Source of the DNA: Peteryoungia wuzhouensis
GTDB lineage: Bacteria > Pseudomonadota > Alphaproteobacteria > Rhizobiales > Rhizobiaceae
NCBI RefSeq assembly: GCF_003205195.1
Contig: NZ_QJRY01000001.1
Span: 62,001 to 126,000 of the forward strand
Direction of reading: 5' to 3'
Length of the DNA: 64,000 nucleotides
The first letter of the stretch is position 1; the number at the start of each line of letters is the position of its first letter. Made by a program: the position numbers and the translations under genes. Positions 51,822-61,687 of this stretch are shown one piece after another. The notes beneath the pieces were generated by a model that saw only the letters and a program-made list of their open reading frames with translations, was not told the DNA's origin and did not search any database.

Positions 51822-52700
51822 TCATTTCTTCCAACCGAATGTGTCAGACTCAGATTTTAAATGGGCTCCAAAGCTGTAGGGGTTCCAAACTTTGTCTTCA
51901 TCAAGCTTATATCGCTCTATCAAATCGTCTCGAATCCCGTGCAAGCCCAGCAAGAACAGAGCTGTGGAGATATCTGCCTTCGTTATTGATCTCGGTAGCT
52001 CGAAGCCTGAACTGCGACCGAAACCAAAGAGCGCTGACGCTTCGGCGTATACCGCCGCCTGTCCCAAGATCAGCGACTCCAGATTGCTCCTTGTCACAAT
52101 TGTGCCGCGCATTAGATCGGGCTTGAGGGCAGATAGCTTTGACGCTTCAACCTGCAAAATGTACAGAAGACGCTGGAAATACCACCTTTCCTTCGCGGAC
52201 AGAACCTCAACCAGTTCTTTCAGCGCCGGCGTGACATCGGTGGGAAGCTTTGAAAAATCTTCAAATTTAACTTTATTAGGAAGTATTTTTTCAATTGTTT
52301 CGCTGAGCAAGCTTTCCAAAATACGCCCATTTGTCTCGGCATATTGGCAGATTGAGGACAGGATTAGGGGAGAAACGGCGAGGTTCGCCGACTTCCTAGC
52401 TTCCCGGCGCTCCCTCTCTAAGTTCTCAGCGCTTGCGATTTGCTTTTGGGCTATTGCTTCGGAGGATGCAATTTGACAGCGTATCTCGCGAACGCTGAAG
52501 TAAGCGGCGACCAGAGCTCCAATTCCCGTAATTAATCCCTGATAATCGTGGAGCCAACCCAACCCACCAAGCCAGAAAACAAAGTATATTAATGAATTAG
52601 CTCCAAAAGCGGTAATTTTGCAGGCGGCAACAAAAATGATCGACAAGGCTAATATACCTGTTGAAAAGCCGAACAATACCTGCCACCAGTCTCGCCTCAT
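51822..52700 (-). CDS. Unknown membrane protein inserted between copA and cueR
   Basis: The start at MRRDWWQVLFGFSTG gives 292 residues. Three N-terminal hydrophobic stretches (LALSIIFVAACKITAF, SLIYFVFWLGGLGWL and LITGIGALVAAYFSV) precede a coiled coil (IAQKQIASAENLERERREAR) and a helical cytoplasmic domain. It resembles membrane-anchored coiled-coil proteins of unknown function seen in accessory islands. Its base composition is lower in GC than the copper genes. Nothing in it suggests metal binding. It ends two bases before the cueR start, so it is read in the copper transcript. Confidence 0.7.
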   Translation of the reverse strand: MRRDWWQVLFGFSTGILALSIIFVAACKITAFGANSLIYFVFWLGGLGWLHDYQGLITGIGALVAAYFSVREIRCQIASSEAIAQKQIASAENLERERREARKSANLAVSPLILSSICQYAETNGRILESLLSETIEKILPNKVKFEDFSKLPTDVTPALKELVEVLSAKERWYFQRLLYILQVEASKLSALKPDLMRGTIVTRSNLESLILGQAAVYAEASALFGFGRSSGFELPRSITKADISTALFLLGLHGIRDDLIERYKLDEDKVWNPYSFGAHLKSESDTFGWKK

Positions 52701-52748
52701 GATCACTCTCTCCAAAAGCTACTACCCCAACGTTGGGACCCTGCTTCG

Positions 52749-55493
52749 TCACAACGTCACCCTCGCCGCCCTCAGCCGCAACGCATTGGAGAGCACAAAG
52801 ACGCTCGAAAGCCCCATGGCCGCCGCCCCCAGCATCGGCGAGAAGGTCACGCCTGACAGCGGATAGAGCACACCTGCGGCCACCGGGATCAGCGCCACAT
52901 TGTAGCCGAAGGCCCAGAAGAGGTTCTGGCGGATATTGCCCATCACCTGGTCCGAGAGTTCGATCGCATGCAGCGCACCGAAGAGATCGCCGCCGACCAG
53001 CACCACATCGGCGCTTTCGATCGCCACATCCGTGCCGGTGCCAATCGCAATCCCGGCATCGGCGGTGGCAAGCGCCGGGGCATCATTGATGCCGTCGCCG
53101 ACAAAGGCGACCTTGCCGCCCTTCGCCTGCAACTCTTTGATGGCCTTCACCTTTCCCTCCGGCAGCACTTCGGCCACCACCGCATCGATGCCAGCCTTTC
53201 TCGCCACAGCCTCTGCCGTGCGCGCATTGTCGCCGGTCACCATCATTAGCTTCAGGCCACGGGCCTTCAACGCCGCAATGGCAGCCGCACTCGTCGGCTT
53301 GATCGGATCGGCAACCGCAATCGCTGCCGCGAGCTTTCCGTCGATCGCCACATACAGCGGGCTTGCGCCTTCGTCGGCCAGGCGGGTGACGGCGGCCTGA
53401 AGGTCAGCCGCACTGGCCCCTCCCCCCTGTGGGGAGGGGTTGGGGAGGGGACGTTCCTCACGTGACGAACCAGAAACAAAGTCCCCCTCTGGCCTGCCGG
53501 CCATCTCCCCCACAAGGGGGGAGAGACCATGTGGCATCACGCCCAACTTCACCATGAAGCGGTCAGCCCCGGCCGCAACCCGCCGGCCATCAACCATGCC
53601 GGTCACACCAAAACCCGCCACCGCCCCGACATTCTCAACAGCCGCAAGCGCGATCCCTCGCCGCTGCGCCGCCCGCACGATCGCATCCGCCAGCGGGTGC
53701 TCCGAGCGGGCCTCGAGGCTTGCCGTCAGACGCAGAACCTCCGCTTCCTCAAACTCCTCTGCCGTGACGATCTCCGTCACCTCTGGTTTTCCGGCGGTGA
53801 TCGTGCCTGTTTTGTCCATCACCACCCAGTCGATGTGGCTGAGGCTCTGCAGGGCCTCGCCCTTGCGGAAGAGCACGCCAAGCTCGGCGGCCCTGCCCGT
53901 GCCGACCATGATCGAGGTCGGGGTGGCAAGTCCCATGGCGCAGGGGCAGGCGATGATCAAGACGGCAACGGCCGCGACGAGCCCGTGCGTATAGGCGGGA
54001 GCCGGCCCGAAGATCAGCCAGATCAGGAAGGTCAAAACGGCGATGCCGATGACCACGGGCACGAACCAGGCGGTGACGTCATCGACCAGTTTCTGGATCG
54101 GCAGTTTCGCCCCTTGCGCTTCCTGCACCATGCGGATGATGCGCGAGAGCATCATGTCGGCGCCGACACCGGTCGCCTCGAAACGGAAGGAGCCGGAGCC
54201 ATTGACCGTGCCGCCGATGACGGTGGCGCCAGAGCTCTTCTCGACCGGGATCGGCTCGCCGGAAATCATCGCCTCGTCGACGGCACTTCTGCCATCGATC
54301 ACCCGGCCATCGACCGGAATGCGCTCGCCCGGACGCACCACCACGACATCGCCGAGTCTCACCTCGGACAGCGGCAGATCGCGTGTCTGCCCGTCCCGCT
54401 CCACCCGCGCAGTCTTCGCCTGCAGGCCCGCAAGCTTGCGGATCGCCGCCCCCGTGCGGCCCTTGGCGCGGGCTTCGAGCAGCCGGCCGAGCAGGATCAG
54501 CGAGACGATGACGGTTGCGGCTTCGTAGTAGACATGACGGGCCTCCAGCGGCAGCAGGCCCGGCGCAAAGGTCGTGACGACGGAATAGAGATAGGCGGCC
54601 CCGGTGCCGATCGCGACCAACGCGTTCATGTCGGGGGCCAGGCGAATGAGCGCCGGGATGCCCTTCAGATAGAAGCGACGGCCGGGGCCGGCCAGCACTG
54701 ATGTCGCCAGGGCAAATTGCAGGATATACAGCGTGTTGCCGGGGAAGATCTGCATCAGGACATGATGCAGCGGCGGATAGATGTGGGTGCCCATTTCCAG
54801 GACGAAAAGCGGCAGCGTCAGGACGAGGGCAATCCCGAAATCGCGCTGCAAGCCCGAAATCTCCTTCGCGCGGCGCACCTCGCGGCTGTCGACGGCGGCA
54901 CGTGCCGACGCCGGCTGGCGGATCGGGGCGGACGCCCCGCCGGCCCCGACATGGCCGCCCGGCGCGCCAGTGCCCTGCCGCTGTGCCGGACCGGCATTTT
55001 CGCCCGCCGCATCGTCCGCCGAAAGCTCGGCCGTATCGCCGCCGGAGAGCCTGAGGGCATAGCCGGCTTTTGCCACGGCGGCCGTCAGCGCCGGCAGGGC
55101 GGAGACACCGCCCAGCACCGTCACCACCGCTTCGCCGGTCGCCAGATTGACGTTCGCCGTCTCGACCGAGGGCACCGTCTTCAACGCCTTTTCCACGCGG
55201 GAAACGCAGGAGGCGCAGGTCATGTCCTCGACTTCGAGCACCAGCGTCTCGGCTTTCGCCTCGTAACCTGCCGTGTCGATGGCGGCGAGCAGGGCTGCGG
55301 CCGAAAAGCCGGTGCCGGGCGTGACCGACAGCGTCTCGGTGGCAAAGTTCACCGCGCTTTGCTCAACGCCGGGCACCGCGGCAACGGCCTTTTCCACCCG
55401 GCGCACACAGGACGCGCAGGTCATGCCCTCGACGGGCAAGAGGATGGTTTCGCTGATATTCTTGGCCGCATCGGGCCGGGACTGCATGTTCAT
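52749..55493 (-). CDS. copA: Copper-exporting P1B-type ATPase CopA with repeat-derived insertion
   Basis: The start at [14 protein letters not shown] is chosen because GGAGGTGA lies seven bases upstream and the CueR promoter would start transcription after the earlier ATG. The 914-residue pump has two HMA domains (each MTCASCV), the membrane motif [12 protein letters not shown], phosphorylation site [21 protein letters not shown] and [11 protein letters not shown]. Residues 655-694 or so, in the nucleotide-binding domain, are encoded in frame by a palindromic repeat ([14 protein letters not shown], then [12 protein letters not shown]). It should export Cu(I) from the cytoplasm. Confidence 0.94.
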   Translation of the reverse strand: MNMQSRPDAAKNISETILLPVEGMTCASCVRRVEKAVAAVPGVEQSAVNFATETLSVTPGTGFSAAALLAAIDTAGYEAKAETLVLEVEDMTCASCVSRVEKALKTVPSVETANVNLATGEAVVTVLGGVSALPALTAAVAKAGYALRLSGGDTAELSADDAAGENAGPAQRQGTGAPGGHVGAGGASAPIRQPASARAAVDSREVRRAKEISGLQRDFGIALVLTLPLFVLEMGTHIYPPLHHVLMQIFPGNTLYILQFALATSVLAGPGRRFYLKGIPALIRLAPDMNALVAIGTGAAYLYSVVTTFAPGLLPLEARHVYYEAATVIVSLILLGRLLEARAKGRTGAAIRKLAGLQAKTARVERDGQTRDLPLSEVRLGDVVVVRPGERIPVDGRVIDGRSAVDEAMISGEPIPVEKSSGATVIGGTVNGSGSFRFEATGVGADMMLSRIIRMVQEAQGAKLPIQKLVDDVTAWFVPVVIGIAVLTFLIWLIFGPAPAYTHGLVAAVAVLIIACPCAMGLATPTSIMVGTGRAAELGVLFRKGEALQSLSHIDWVVMDKTGTITAGKPEVTEIVTAEEFEEAEVLRLTASLEARSEHPLADAIVRAAQRRGIALAAVENVGAVAGFGVTGMVDGRRVAAGADRFMVKLGVMPHGLSPLVGEMAGRPEGDFVSGSSREERPLPNPSPQGGGASAADLQAAVTRLADEGASPLYVAIDGKLAAAIAVADPIKPTSAAAIAALKARGLKLMMVTGDNARTAEAVARKAGIDAVVAEVLPEGKVKAIKELQAKGGKVAFVGDGINDAPALATADAGIAIGTGTDVAIESADVVLVGGDLFGALHAIELSDQVMGNIRQNLFWAFGYNVALIPVAAGVLYPLSGVTFSPMLGAAAMGLSSVFVLSNALRLRAARVTL
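53414..53530. repeat. Palindromic repeat inside copA
   Basis: CCCTCCCCCCTGTGGGGAGG, then GGTTGGGGAGGGGACGTTCC, is joined to CATCTCCCCCACAAGGGGGG, with TGGCCTGCCGGCC between. It is the common rhizobial intergenic element, here translated without a stop within the ATP-binding domain. Confidence 0.85.
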
Positions 55494-55513
55494 GGCGGTC
55501 ACCTCCGCCATCT

Positions 55514-55544
55514 TACATGGACCTTCCCATCATGGGAGGGTCAA
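55514..55544 (-). promoter_or_regulatory. CueR-type promoter of copA
   Basis: The dyad ACCTTCCCAT-C-ATGGGAGGGT (55521-55541, one mismatch) lies next to TTGACC on the minus strand (55544-55539). At 19-bp spacing the -10 would be CATGTA, a weak match typical of MerR-activated promoters. Confidence 0.75.
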
Positions 55545-55609
55545 GGGGTGGGGTGACGATTTTTTTGAGGGAGCGGACATCTCCCCCACGGAGCAACGAG
55601 TATCTAACT

Positions 55610-56259
55610 CTATCTAAGAACCGCTTCATTGAGCTTGGGTGAAAACTCGCCAAGAAGTCCACCGTCTATTTGTACGCACGGCGTATTGAAGTGTTTTTTA
55701 TACTGTACATTCATAACAATCTCTGCCTTCTCAGACAGTGTTGCCCGGCAAACCTTTTGCGGGCCTGCTTCATCACAGCTGTTATTTGTCGTGTTGGCGC
55801 AAGCGTTGACATAGGCGCTTCCGACGTAAACATCGAGGCCAACATTTACCTTATCCACGCGCTGCAAGATATAGGTGCCAAAACCCGGGCCTTCATCGTC
55901 GATAGGCTTGTACGTAAACGCAATTTTTTGGGCCACTTGAATCCCGCAATCTTGTACACTCGCCCGCCTCCTTCGACATGGGTCATCTGCCCTCCTATGT
56001 CGGGGCTACTGTCGAATGTTACGCTGTACTCTTCAAAAGCGGGATTCCAGCCACCGGCAACGTCCTGGTTCATGTAATAGAGCGTGAGATACCACTTCCC
56101 CTTTAGCAAAGGTTCTTCCACAGCAGTTGTCGGATGCCATAAGTTCAAAGAAGCAAGAAGCTTAACAGTTTGCTCTTGAACATACTGCTGCATCCCGAGC
56201 CAAATGGCACCAGCCACAGCTACGCCCCCACTAAAGATCCACTTCCACAGCGCGCTCAT
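55610..56259 (-). pseudogene. Membrane-anchored unknown protein interrupted by a frameshift at an A6 run
   Basis: Two frames join into one protein. The first starts MSALWKWIFSGGVAVAGAIW (one transmembrane helix) and runs through LKGKWYLTLYYMNQDVAGGW to GRVYKIAGFKWPK. The second continues KIAFTYKPIDDEGPGFGTYI and ends KLNEAVLR. The switch is at six A residues (55924-55929 on the minus strand) within CCCAAAAAATT. One missing A, a sequencing error, or a -1 programmed frameshift on AAAAAA would each restore one frame of about 216 residues. The family is not recognised, and the gene is AT-rich relative to its neighbours. Confidence 0.65.
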
Positions 56260-56584
56260 ATTTTGTCCCCGAGCACGAATATTGCCCCAGAACAAGGTAG
56301 CACACACCACAGACTGCACAGCCAATAATTTAATTAGCTTCTACGCTTCCTTCTTGAGCAGACGCTCTGAACGCAGCAAAGAACTCCGTCACCGCGACAT
56401 CCTCGGCATCCTCCCGCGTATCCTCCTGTGCCTGCAAAACTTTGGCGAAACCATGCATCGTGGACGGCAGAATTGGCGAAAAGTTTGATCGGCATCCTGC
56501 CAGCCACTGGCCAAGGCGACTTGCCGAGATCCGATACCGGGAGCAAACTATCCTGCAAGGCCGAGGAACAAGGAGGGATGGCCA
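56260..56584. other. Non-coding gap
   Basis: These 325 bp lie between divergent genes. Short frames are present on the minus strand, but none has a ribosome site or recognisable product. AAGGAGG at 56571-56577 is the ribosome site of the next gene. Confidence 0.5.
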
Positions 56585-56986
56585 ATGCTGATCGGGACCT
56601 GCCATTGCGGCCAGACGGGCTGGACGCTGACCGGCGATCCGGGGCCGGCCACGGCCTGCAACTGCACGCTCTGCCGCCGCTACGGCGCCCTCTGGGCCTA
56701 TGACCATGAGAATGAGCGCATCCAGATTACCGGCTGGCCCTCATCCTATCTGCGCGCCGGGCCAGACAAATCCTCTCTCGAAATCCTGTTCTGCCCGACC
56801 TGCGGCTGCGTGCTCAGTTGGCGGGCCTTGCGCACCGGCGAAGACGGGCGGCGGCGGATCGCCGTCAATCTCAGGCTTGCGCCGCCGGACGCGGTCGGCG
56901 ACCTGCCGATCGACCATTTCGACGGCCTCGACACGTTTGAAGACCTGCCGTCACGCGGCGCTTGCGTGCGCGATCTCTGGGCGTGA
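56585..56986 (+). CDS. GFA/CENP-V-family zinc protein
   Basis: This 133-residue protein has the GFA zinc pattern: TCHCGQTGW, then ACNCTLCRRYGALWAY, and FCPTCGCVLSW. The family includes glutathione-dependent formaldehyde-activating enzyme (Gfa), but most members lack that activity, so only the fold is assigned. The start is supported by AAGGAGG seven bases upstream. Confidence 0.88.
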   Translation: MLIGTCHCGQTGWTLTGDPGPATACNCTLCRRYGALWAYDHENERIQITGWPSSYLRAGPDKSSLEILFCPTCGCVLSWRALRTGEDGRRRIAVNLRLAPPDAVGDLPIDHFDGLDTFEDLPSRGACVRDLWA

Positions 56987-57082
56987 GAGGCACGGATGCA
57001 TTGCCCGGATGGGGCAGACCGCCCCCTTCGATCCAACGTTCGTTCCAACAGTCCGTTGCCCCTCGGCCCCGGGAATACCGCC

Positions 57083-57460
57083 ATGCGTTTCATCAATCCC
57101 ATCCCCTTCGTCCGCGACATCGGGCGCGCCCGCGCCTTCTACCGCGATGTGATGCAGCTTGAGATCCGCGCGGATCACGGGAATTTCGTGCTGTTTGAGG
57201 GTGGCTTTGCCCTGCATGAGGGCCGGAGCCTCGAGAAGACCGTCTGGAAACAGAGCGACGGTGACGCCTCGACTTCTTATGGCCGTCGCAACCTCCTGCT
57301 CTATTTCGAAACGGCGGACATCGACGCCGCATTCGCGCGCATCGCGCCTGAGGTCGACCTCATCCATCCCGTGGAAACACAGGCCTGGGGGCAAAGGGTG
57401 TTCCGTTTCACCGATCCGGACGGGCATGCCGTCGAAGTGGGCGAACCGCTTGTGACGTGA
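57083..57460 (+). CDS. VOC-family (glyoxalase/bleomycin-resistance fold) protein
   Basis: This 125-residue protein starting MRFINPIPFVRDIGRARAFY has the VOC pattern FVRDIGRARAFYRDVMQLEI and FRFTDPDGHAVEVGEP. Conserved Glu and His residues could bind metal. The substrate is unknown. It follows the GFA gene by 96 bp. Confidence 0.85.
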   Translation: MRFINPIPFVRDIGRARAFYRDVMQLEIRADHGNFVLFEGGFALHEGRSLEKTVWKQSDGDASTSYGRRNLLLYFETADIDAAFARIAPEVDLIHPVETQAWGQRVFRFTDPDGHAVEVGEPLVT

Positions 57461-57505
57461 TGGGGCGGTTATGCCGCATGCGGGGGGCGTCCGAAGTCGG
57501 TTGGC

Positions 57506-57552
57506 TTGCGCCGAGGTCTACACTCGGCTAAAATACATAAAACATGTATTTT
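57506..57552 (+). promoter_or_regulatory. Promoter with palindromic operator for the Phd/PIN-like pair
   Basis: TTGCGC (57506-57511) and TAAAAT (57529-57534) are 17 bp apart. A perfect 9-bp palindrome, AAAATACAT-AAAAC-ATGTATTTT (57530-57552), overlaps the -10 and the start site, as expected for autoregulation by the antitoxin. Confidence 0.75.
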
Positions 57553-57562
57553 GGAGCGTGTC

Positions 57563-57913
57563 ATGCAAATCTTCACCTCCCTCGACCTGCAAAGACAGAC
57601 CGGCGATGTGCAACGGGCGGCGTCCCAGGGCGGCGTGGTCATTACTTCGCATGGCAAGCCGAGAAACGTGATGCTCTCCGTCGAAGAGTTCTGCCGCCTG
57701 AAGCGCGTGGCACAAGAAAGCGTGCCGACGCATCTTCTGGCGCGCAAAAGTCCGGTCATCCGTCACAGTGCCGATCCGCTTGGTTACGACGTCAGAGATT
57801 TTCGGCACGCTTCAGTGCAGATGTCCAGAGATGCGATCGAAGGCGTCCATGCAGAGGCCGTGGATGCGGAACTCGACCGCGTGCGCGCCGTGTTTCTCAG
57901 AGGTCAACGGTGA
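57563..57913 (+). CDS. Phd/YefM-type antitoxin
   Basis: The start at MQIFTSLDLQRQTGDVQRAA gives 116 residues. The Phd-like DNA-binding part includes GGVVITSHGKPRNVMLSVEE. A long C-terminal tail (RHASVQMSRDAIEGVHAEAV) would hold the toxin. The stop overlaps the start of the next gene as GTGA. The palindromic promoter upstream fits self-repression. Confidence 0.82.
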   Translation: MQIFTSLDLQRQTGDVQRAASQGGVVITSHGKPRNVMLSVEEFCRLKRVAQESVPTHLLARKSPVIRHSADPLGYDVRDFRHASVQMSRDAIEGVHAEAVDAELDRVRAVFLRGQR

Positions 57914-58533
57914 TCGACCAACCCGAGCCGGCCGACAGACGAAGACCTCGCTTCCTGATCATGGACAATACGCCTTTGTCCCTGCTCGGCACCATAGAGG
58001 CGCTCGACTGGTTCTTTGTGCCGGGCTGCGATGTCACGATCACCGACATGGTCATCGCCGAGGCCACGCGCGAACCGGGCGAAGGCCGCGATCAGCGACG
58101 GGCCAGCCGGGCCTATGTGACGCGATGGCTGAACGAAAACCGCAGCAGAATCACCGTTCTGGAAACCGCCGAGGGCCGGCGATACCAGCGTGAAATGCAA
58201 TTGTGGGAGAAGGCGGGCAGACCTCCGGATCTTCACCCGGATTGGTCGGACCGGGGCGAGCGAAGCGTGCTCTCCGTCGTCCAGGACCTTAAATCGGCGC
58301 TGCTGCAGGATGAGGAAATCATCGTCATCATGGACGACCGCGACGGTCGCGATGCCGTCAGAGCCGTTCGGGCCGATATCGCGCTGATGGGCACGCGGAC
58401 ATTCATCCGCTGGATGGAGGAGGATTTCGGGATTGCGGCGGCGGCAACGGCCTGGCATTCCATTCGACTGGCGACCGGCGACAACGCCGATGAGGGCGAC
58501 GACAACGATCCCGTCTATATCCGGACCCGCTAG
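57910..58533 (+). CDS. PIN-like toxin candidate
   Basis: This 207-residue protein starts with GTG overlapping the antitoxin stop. The N-terminal FLIMDNTPLSLLGTIEALDW, then ITDMVIAEATREPG, and later IIVIMDDRDGRDAVRA place acidic residues as in PIN nucleases (Asp, Glu, Asp-Asp). It is longer than VapC (about 130 residues) and has a basic insertion in the middle, so it may define a different PIN-like branch. Toxin status is inferred from context. Confidence 0.7.
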   Translation: MIDQPEPADRRRPRFLIMDNTPLSLLGTIEALDWFFVPGCDVTITDMVIAEATREPGEGRDQRRASRAYVTRWLNENRSRITVLETAEGRRYQREMQLWEKAGRPPDLHPDWSDRGERSVLSVVQDLKSALLQDEEIIVIMDDRDGRDAVRAVRADIALMGTRTFIRWMEEDFGIAAAATAWHSIRLATGDNADEGDDNDPVYIRTR

Positions 58534-58640
58534 TGCATTTGCGGCGAAAACGGAGCCGCCTTCATGCTCCGTCTCTTGGTTTTTAAGCAATTCCGGATGC
58601 GTAACCGCTTCGCACTTCTGGCGGAGTTGCTTTGGGTCTG
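58531..58640. repeat. Mosaic palindromic repeat (family D), second copy
   Basis: TAGTGCATTTGC, then GCAATTCCGGATGCGTAACC and GCTTCGCACTTCTGGCGGAG: an inverted, diverged relative of the element at 18215. Confidence 0.75.
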
Positions 58641-58672
58641 CGGCATAACTCATCCCCACCCGCAGAAACGCG

Positions 58673-58700
58673 AAAAAGCCGGTCGCGTGTGGCGACCGGC
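58673..58700 (-). terminator. Intrinsic terminator of the second chemoreceptor gene
   Basis: GCCGGTCGC-CACAC-GCGACCGGC on the minus strand, followed by TTTTT, 34 bp beyond the stop. Confidence 0.88.
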
Positions 58701-58734
58701 CTTGTTCTTCTTCTCGCTAAAGCGGCTTGCCCGC

Positions 58735-60519
58735 TTAAAACTCTTCCCAGCTGCCGCCGCTTTTCACGGCCGCATTGCCGTGGAATGCCTGGGCGACCTT
58801 GGCGGTCATCTGGCGTGCCGGTGAGGGCTGCGGGCGGGACTGCTGGTTGGCGGCGGCGGGGGTGTTGCGGGTCTGGTTTGCCGCACCGATCTTGAACTGG
58901 GCGAGCAGCTGGAAGAGCTGTTCGGCCTCGCGTGCCAGGCTATGGGAGGCGGCCGTGGTTTCCTCGACCATCGCGGCGTTCTGCTGGGTGCCCTGGTCGA
59001 TGGTGTTGACCGCCGTGTTGATTTCCTTCAGCCCCGTCGACTGCTCTCTGGAGCCCTCGACGATCGCCACGACATTGACGTCGACCTCGATCACCTGGCT
59101 GACGATCTCCTGCAGCGCCTTGCCGGTCGTGCCGACCAGGGCCACGCCCTCCTTCACATGGGTGTTGGAGGCGTTGATCAGTTCCTTGATCTCCTTGGCG
59201 GCCTTGGCCGAGCGCTGGGCGAGTTCGCGGACTTCCTGGGCGACGACGGCAAAACCCTTGCCGGCTTCACCCGCACGCGCTGCTTCCACGCCGGCATTCA
59301 AGGCGAGCAGGTTGGTCTGGAAGGCGATCTCGTCGATGACGCCGATGATGTTGGAAATTTCCGAGGAGGATTTCTCGATCCGGCTCATGGCCTCGACGGC
59401 ATTGCCGACGACATTGCCGGAATGCTCGGCATTCTCCTTGGTCTTGCGCACCAGGGTGCCCGCTTCCTGGGCGCGCTGGCTGCTGTCGCTGACCGTCGTG
59501 GTGATTTCTTCGAGCGCAGCCGCCGTCTCTTCCACGGAGGCTGCCTGCTGCTCGGTGCGCTTGGCAAGGTCGCTGGAGGCTGACTGGATCTGCTGCGAGG
59601 CTGCGGCGATCGCGCCGGCATTCTCGGTGATCGACTGCAGCGTGTTGCGCAGCTTCGACGAGGTCCCGTTGAAATCGATGCGCAGCTTGTCCAGCGTCGG
59701 CAGGAAGGGCTTGTCGATCGTCAGCGTCATGTCGCCTTCCGACATGGCGTTCAGGGCCGAAGCGAGCGTGTCGACGTTCTGGACACGGGTGGTCACGTCG
59801 GTGGCGAATTTCACCACCTTGAAGACGTGGCCGTTCATGTCGAAGATCGGATTGTAGGAAGCCTGGATATGGACTTTTCGACCACCTTTGCCGATGCGCA
59901 GAAATTCGTCGGCGACGAATTCGCCGGCGGCCAGTTTCGTCCAGAACTGCTTGTAGGCATCGCTGTTGGTATAGGCGGGATCGCAGAACATCTGGTGATG
60001 CTTGCCCTGGATTTCCGAGAGCTGATAGCCAAGCGTCGTCAGGAAATTCTCGTTGGCGGTCAGGATCTCGCCCTTCGGCGTGAATTCGATGATCGCCTGG
60101 GCACGCGAAAGGGCATCCAGCTTGCCGGCATCCTCGGCGCCTTTCAGCTTCTGCGCCGTGATGTCGGTGGCGAACTTCACCACCTTGTAGGGCTTGCCGC
60201 CGCGGAAGACGGGGTTGTAGGAGGCTTCGATCCAGATCTCGCGGCCACCCTTGGCGATGCGCTTGTACTGACGGCTGTCGAATTCGCCACGGCCGAGCTT
60301 GGCCCAGAATTCGCGGTATTCCGGCGACGCGACCTCCGCGGGGTCCACGAACATGCGGTGGTGCTGTCCGACGATCTCGGACGCCTGGTAACCAAGGGCC
60401 CGACAGAAATTTTCATTCGCCGACAGGATCGTGCCATCCAGCTTGAATTCGATGACGGCCTGGGACCTGCCAACCGCCTCAAGAACTGCCTTGCTATCTG
60501 CCGCACCAAAACCCAGCAT
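58735..60519 (-). CDS. PAS-PAS methyl-accepting chemotaxis protein, soluble
   Basis: This 594-residue receptor has no transmembrane segment. Two PAS domains (residues 10-125 and 130-250) each carry the same style of sequence ([20 protein letters not shown] and [20 protein letters not shown]), ending in PAC-like parts. A HAMP-like linker and the signalling domain follow, with [17 protein letters not shown]. The C-terminus is GGSWEEF, matching the membrane receptor at 1371. PAS domains of this kind (aerotaxis or energy taxis) often bind heme or FAD; no cofactor ligand can be assigned. Confidence 0.92.
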   Translation of the reverse strand: MLGFGAADSKAVLEAVGRSQAVIEFKLDGTILSANENFCRALGYQASEIVGQHHRMFVDPAEVASPEYREFWAKLGRGEFDSRQYKRIAKGGREIWIEASYNPVFRGGKPYKVVKFATDITAQKLKGAEDAGKLDALSRAQAIIEFTPKGEILTANENFLTTLGYQLSEIQGKHHQMFCDPAYTNSDAYKQFWTKLAAGEFVADEFLRIGKGGRKVHIQASYNPIFDMNGHVFKVVKFATDVTTRVQNVDTLASALNAMSEGDMTLTIDKPFLPTLDKLRIDFNGTSSKLRNTLQSITENAGAIAAASQQIQSASSDLAKRTEQQAASVEETAAALEEITTTVSDSSQRAQEAGTLVRKTKENAEHSGNVVGNAVEAMSRIEKSSSEISNIIGVIDEIAFQTNLLALNAGVEAARAGEAGKGFAVVAQEVRELAQRSAKAAKEIKELINASNTHVKEGVALVGTTGKALQEIVSQVIEVDVNVVAIVEGSREQSTGLKEINTAVNTIDQGTQQNAAMVEETTAASHSLAREAEQLFQLLAQFKIGAANQTRNTPAAANQQSRPQPSPARQMTAKVAQAFHGNAAVKSGGSWEEF

Positions 60520-60738
60520 GTTCGTTCCTCTCCAATCCCGCTCATCTCAGGCCATCCACCGGATATCGTTGGAGCCTCGGATTGACCGTGTTAAAAGTCG
60601 CATACATGCATTTACGAATCGTGAACTTCCGGTAAGAACCGTGCAGATATTGCTCTTTTTCTACGCATCTTGCTGAAAAACTCACGCCAAGCCGGCAATA
60701 TTTCGAGCAGCTAATCCTTTGAAGAGTCCGGATTTTCG

Positions 60739-61626
60739 ATGGATCAGGAAAGCGAACTTCAGCTCAGGTTCCGTGAAGCGAATGGTCTTGCGGAAACCCA
60801 TGCGGCACACAACTGGCGCGGCCTTTCCGCTCAATACTCGCGGCTGAAACTGCCTGCCGAATATGAATTCGAGTGGCACGGCAACTGGCATTATCTCGCC
60901 TATCACGATCTGGTTCTGGTCGATGGCGAGATGGAGCTGACGGGGGAAAAACCTGTCGCCGGCGGCGATCTCAGGGACAAGATGACCTATGTGCCGGCGG
61001 GACAGTCGATCGAGGGCTGGGCCAAACCGGCAAACCGGATGAACGCCTTTACCGTCGTCTGCTTCGATCCTTCCGCCATGGAGGAGGAGATCCAGGCGGA
61101 GTTCAACCAGTTCGAGCCCCGGCCATACATCTATTTCCGGGACGCGCAGCTCGGCCCGACGATGCGCAAGCTCGGCGAGCTGATGGCCGACGAGCGGCCG
61201 ACATCGAGGATTTATGCCGAGACCGTCGCGCTCACCGCCGCACTCGAAATGTTCAGGATCAGCATTCCGCCCGTCGCAGCCCAAAGCCGGAAGGTTCGCG
61301 GCCAGCTGAGCGCCAGTCAGCGCCGGCTGATCGCTGAGTATATCGACGCGCATCTGACGACCGATCTCGGCCTGGACGAACTTGCCAATATCTGCGGCCT
61401 GACACGCTTCCATTTCTGCCGCTCGTTCAAGGCGACCTACGGGGATACGCCCTTCCAATATGTCACGGCGAAGCGGATCGAGAAGGCGCAGCACATGCTG
61501 AGGCAATCGCGGCTGCCGGTGTCGTTCATCGCGGAAGCCTGCGGTTTCAACGGCGCCAACCAGTTTGGCCGGGCGTTCCGCAGCCATGTCGGCACCACGC
61601 CGCTCGCCTACCGGAAAATGACCTGA
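60739..61626 (+). CDS. AraC-family transcriptional regulator
   Basis: This 295-residue protein has an N-terminal cupin-like domain (residues 20-170) and the C-terminal double helix-turn-helix. The first is GLDELANICGLTRFHFCRSF and the second AEACGFNGANQFGRAFRSHV, ending TPLAYRKM. It is divergent from the PAS chemoreceptor gene and faces the YcgN-family gene. The target is unknown. Confidence 0.9.
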   Translation: MDQESELQLRFREANGLAETHAAHNWRGLSAQYSRLKLPAEYEFEWHGNWHYLAYHDLVLVDGEMELTGEKPVAGGDLRDKMTYVPAGQSIEGWAKPANRMNAFTVVCFDPSAMEEEIQAEFNQFEPRPYIYFRDAQLGPTMRKLGELMADERPTSRIYAETVALTAALEMFRISIPPVAAQSRKVRGQLSASQRRLIAEYIDAHLTTDLGLDELANICGLTRFHFCRSFKATYGDTPFQYVTAKRIEKAQHMLRQSRLPVSFIAEACGFNGANQFGRAFRSHVGTTPLAYRKMT

Positions 61627-61687
61627 TCAAGGACAGCCTTCACGGTCGAACCGGGACGATGCTCAAGACGGGCGAGCGCACCCGGGC

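Noticed and set aside
56330..56707. A 125-codon minus-strand frame overlapping the GFA gene start
   Set aside because: It overlaps a well-supported plus-strand gene; only its C-terminal 40 or so residues look protein-like and no family is visible.
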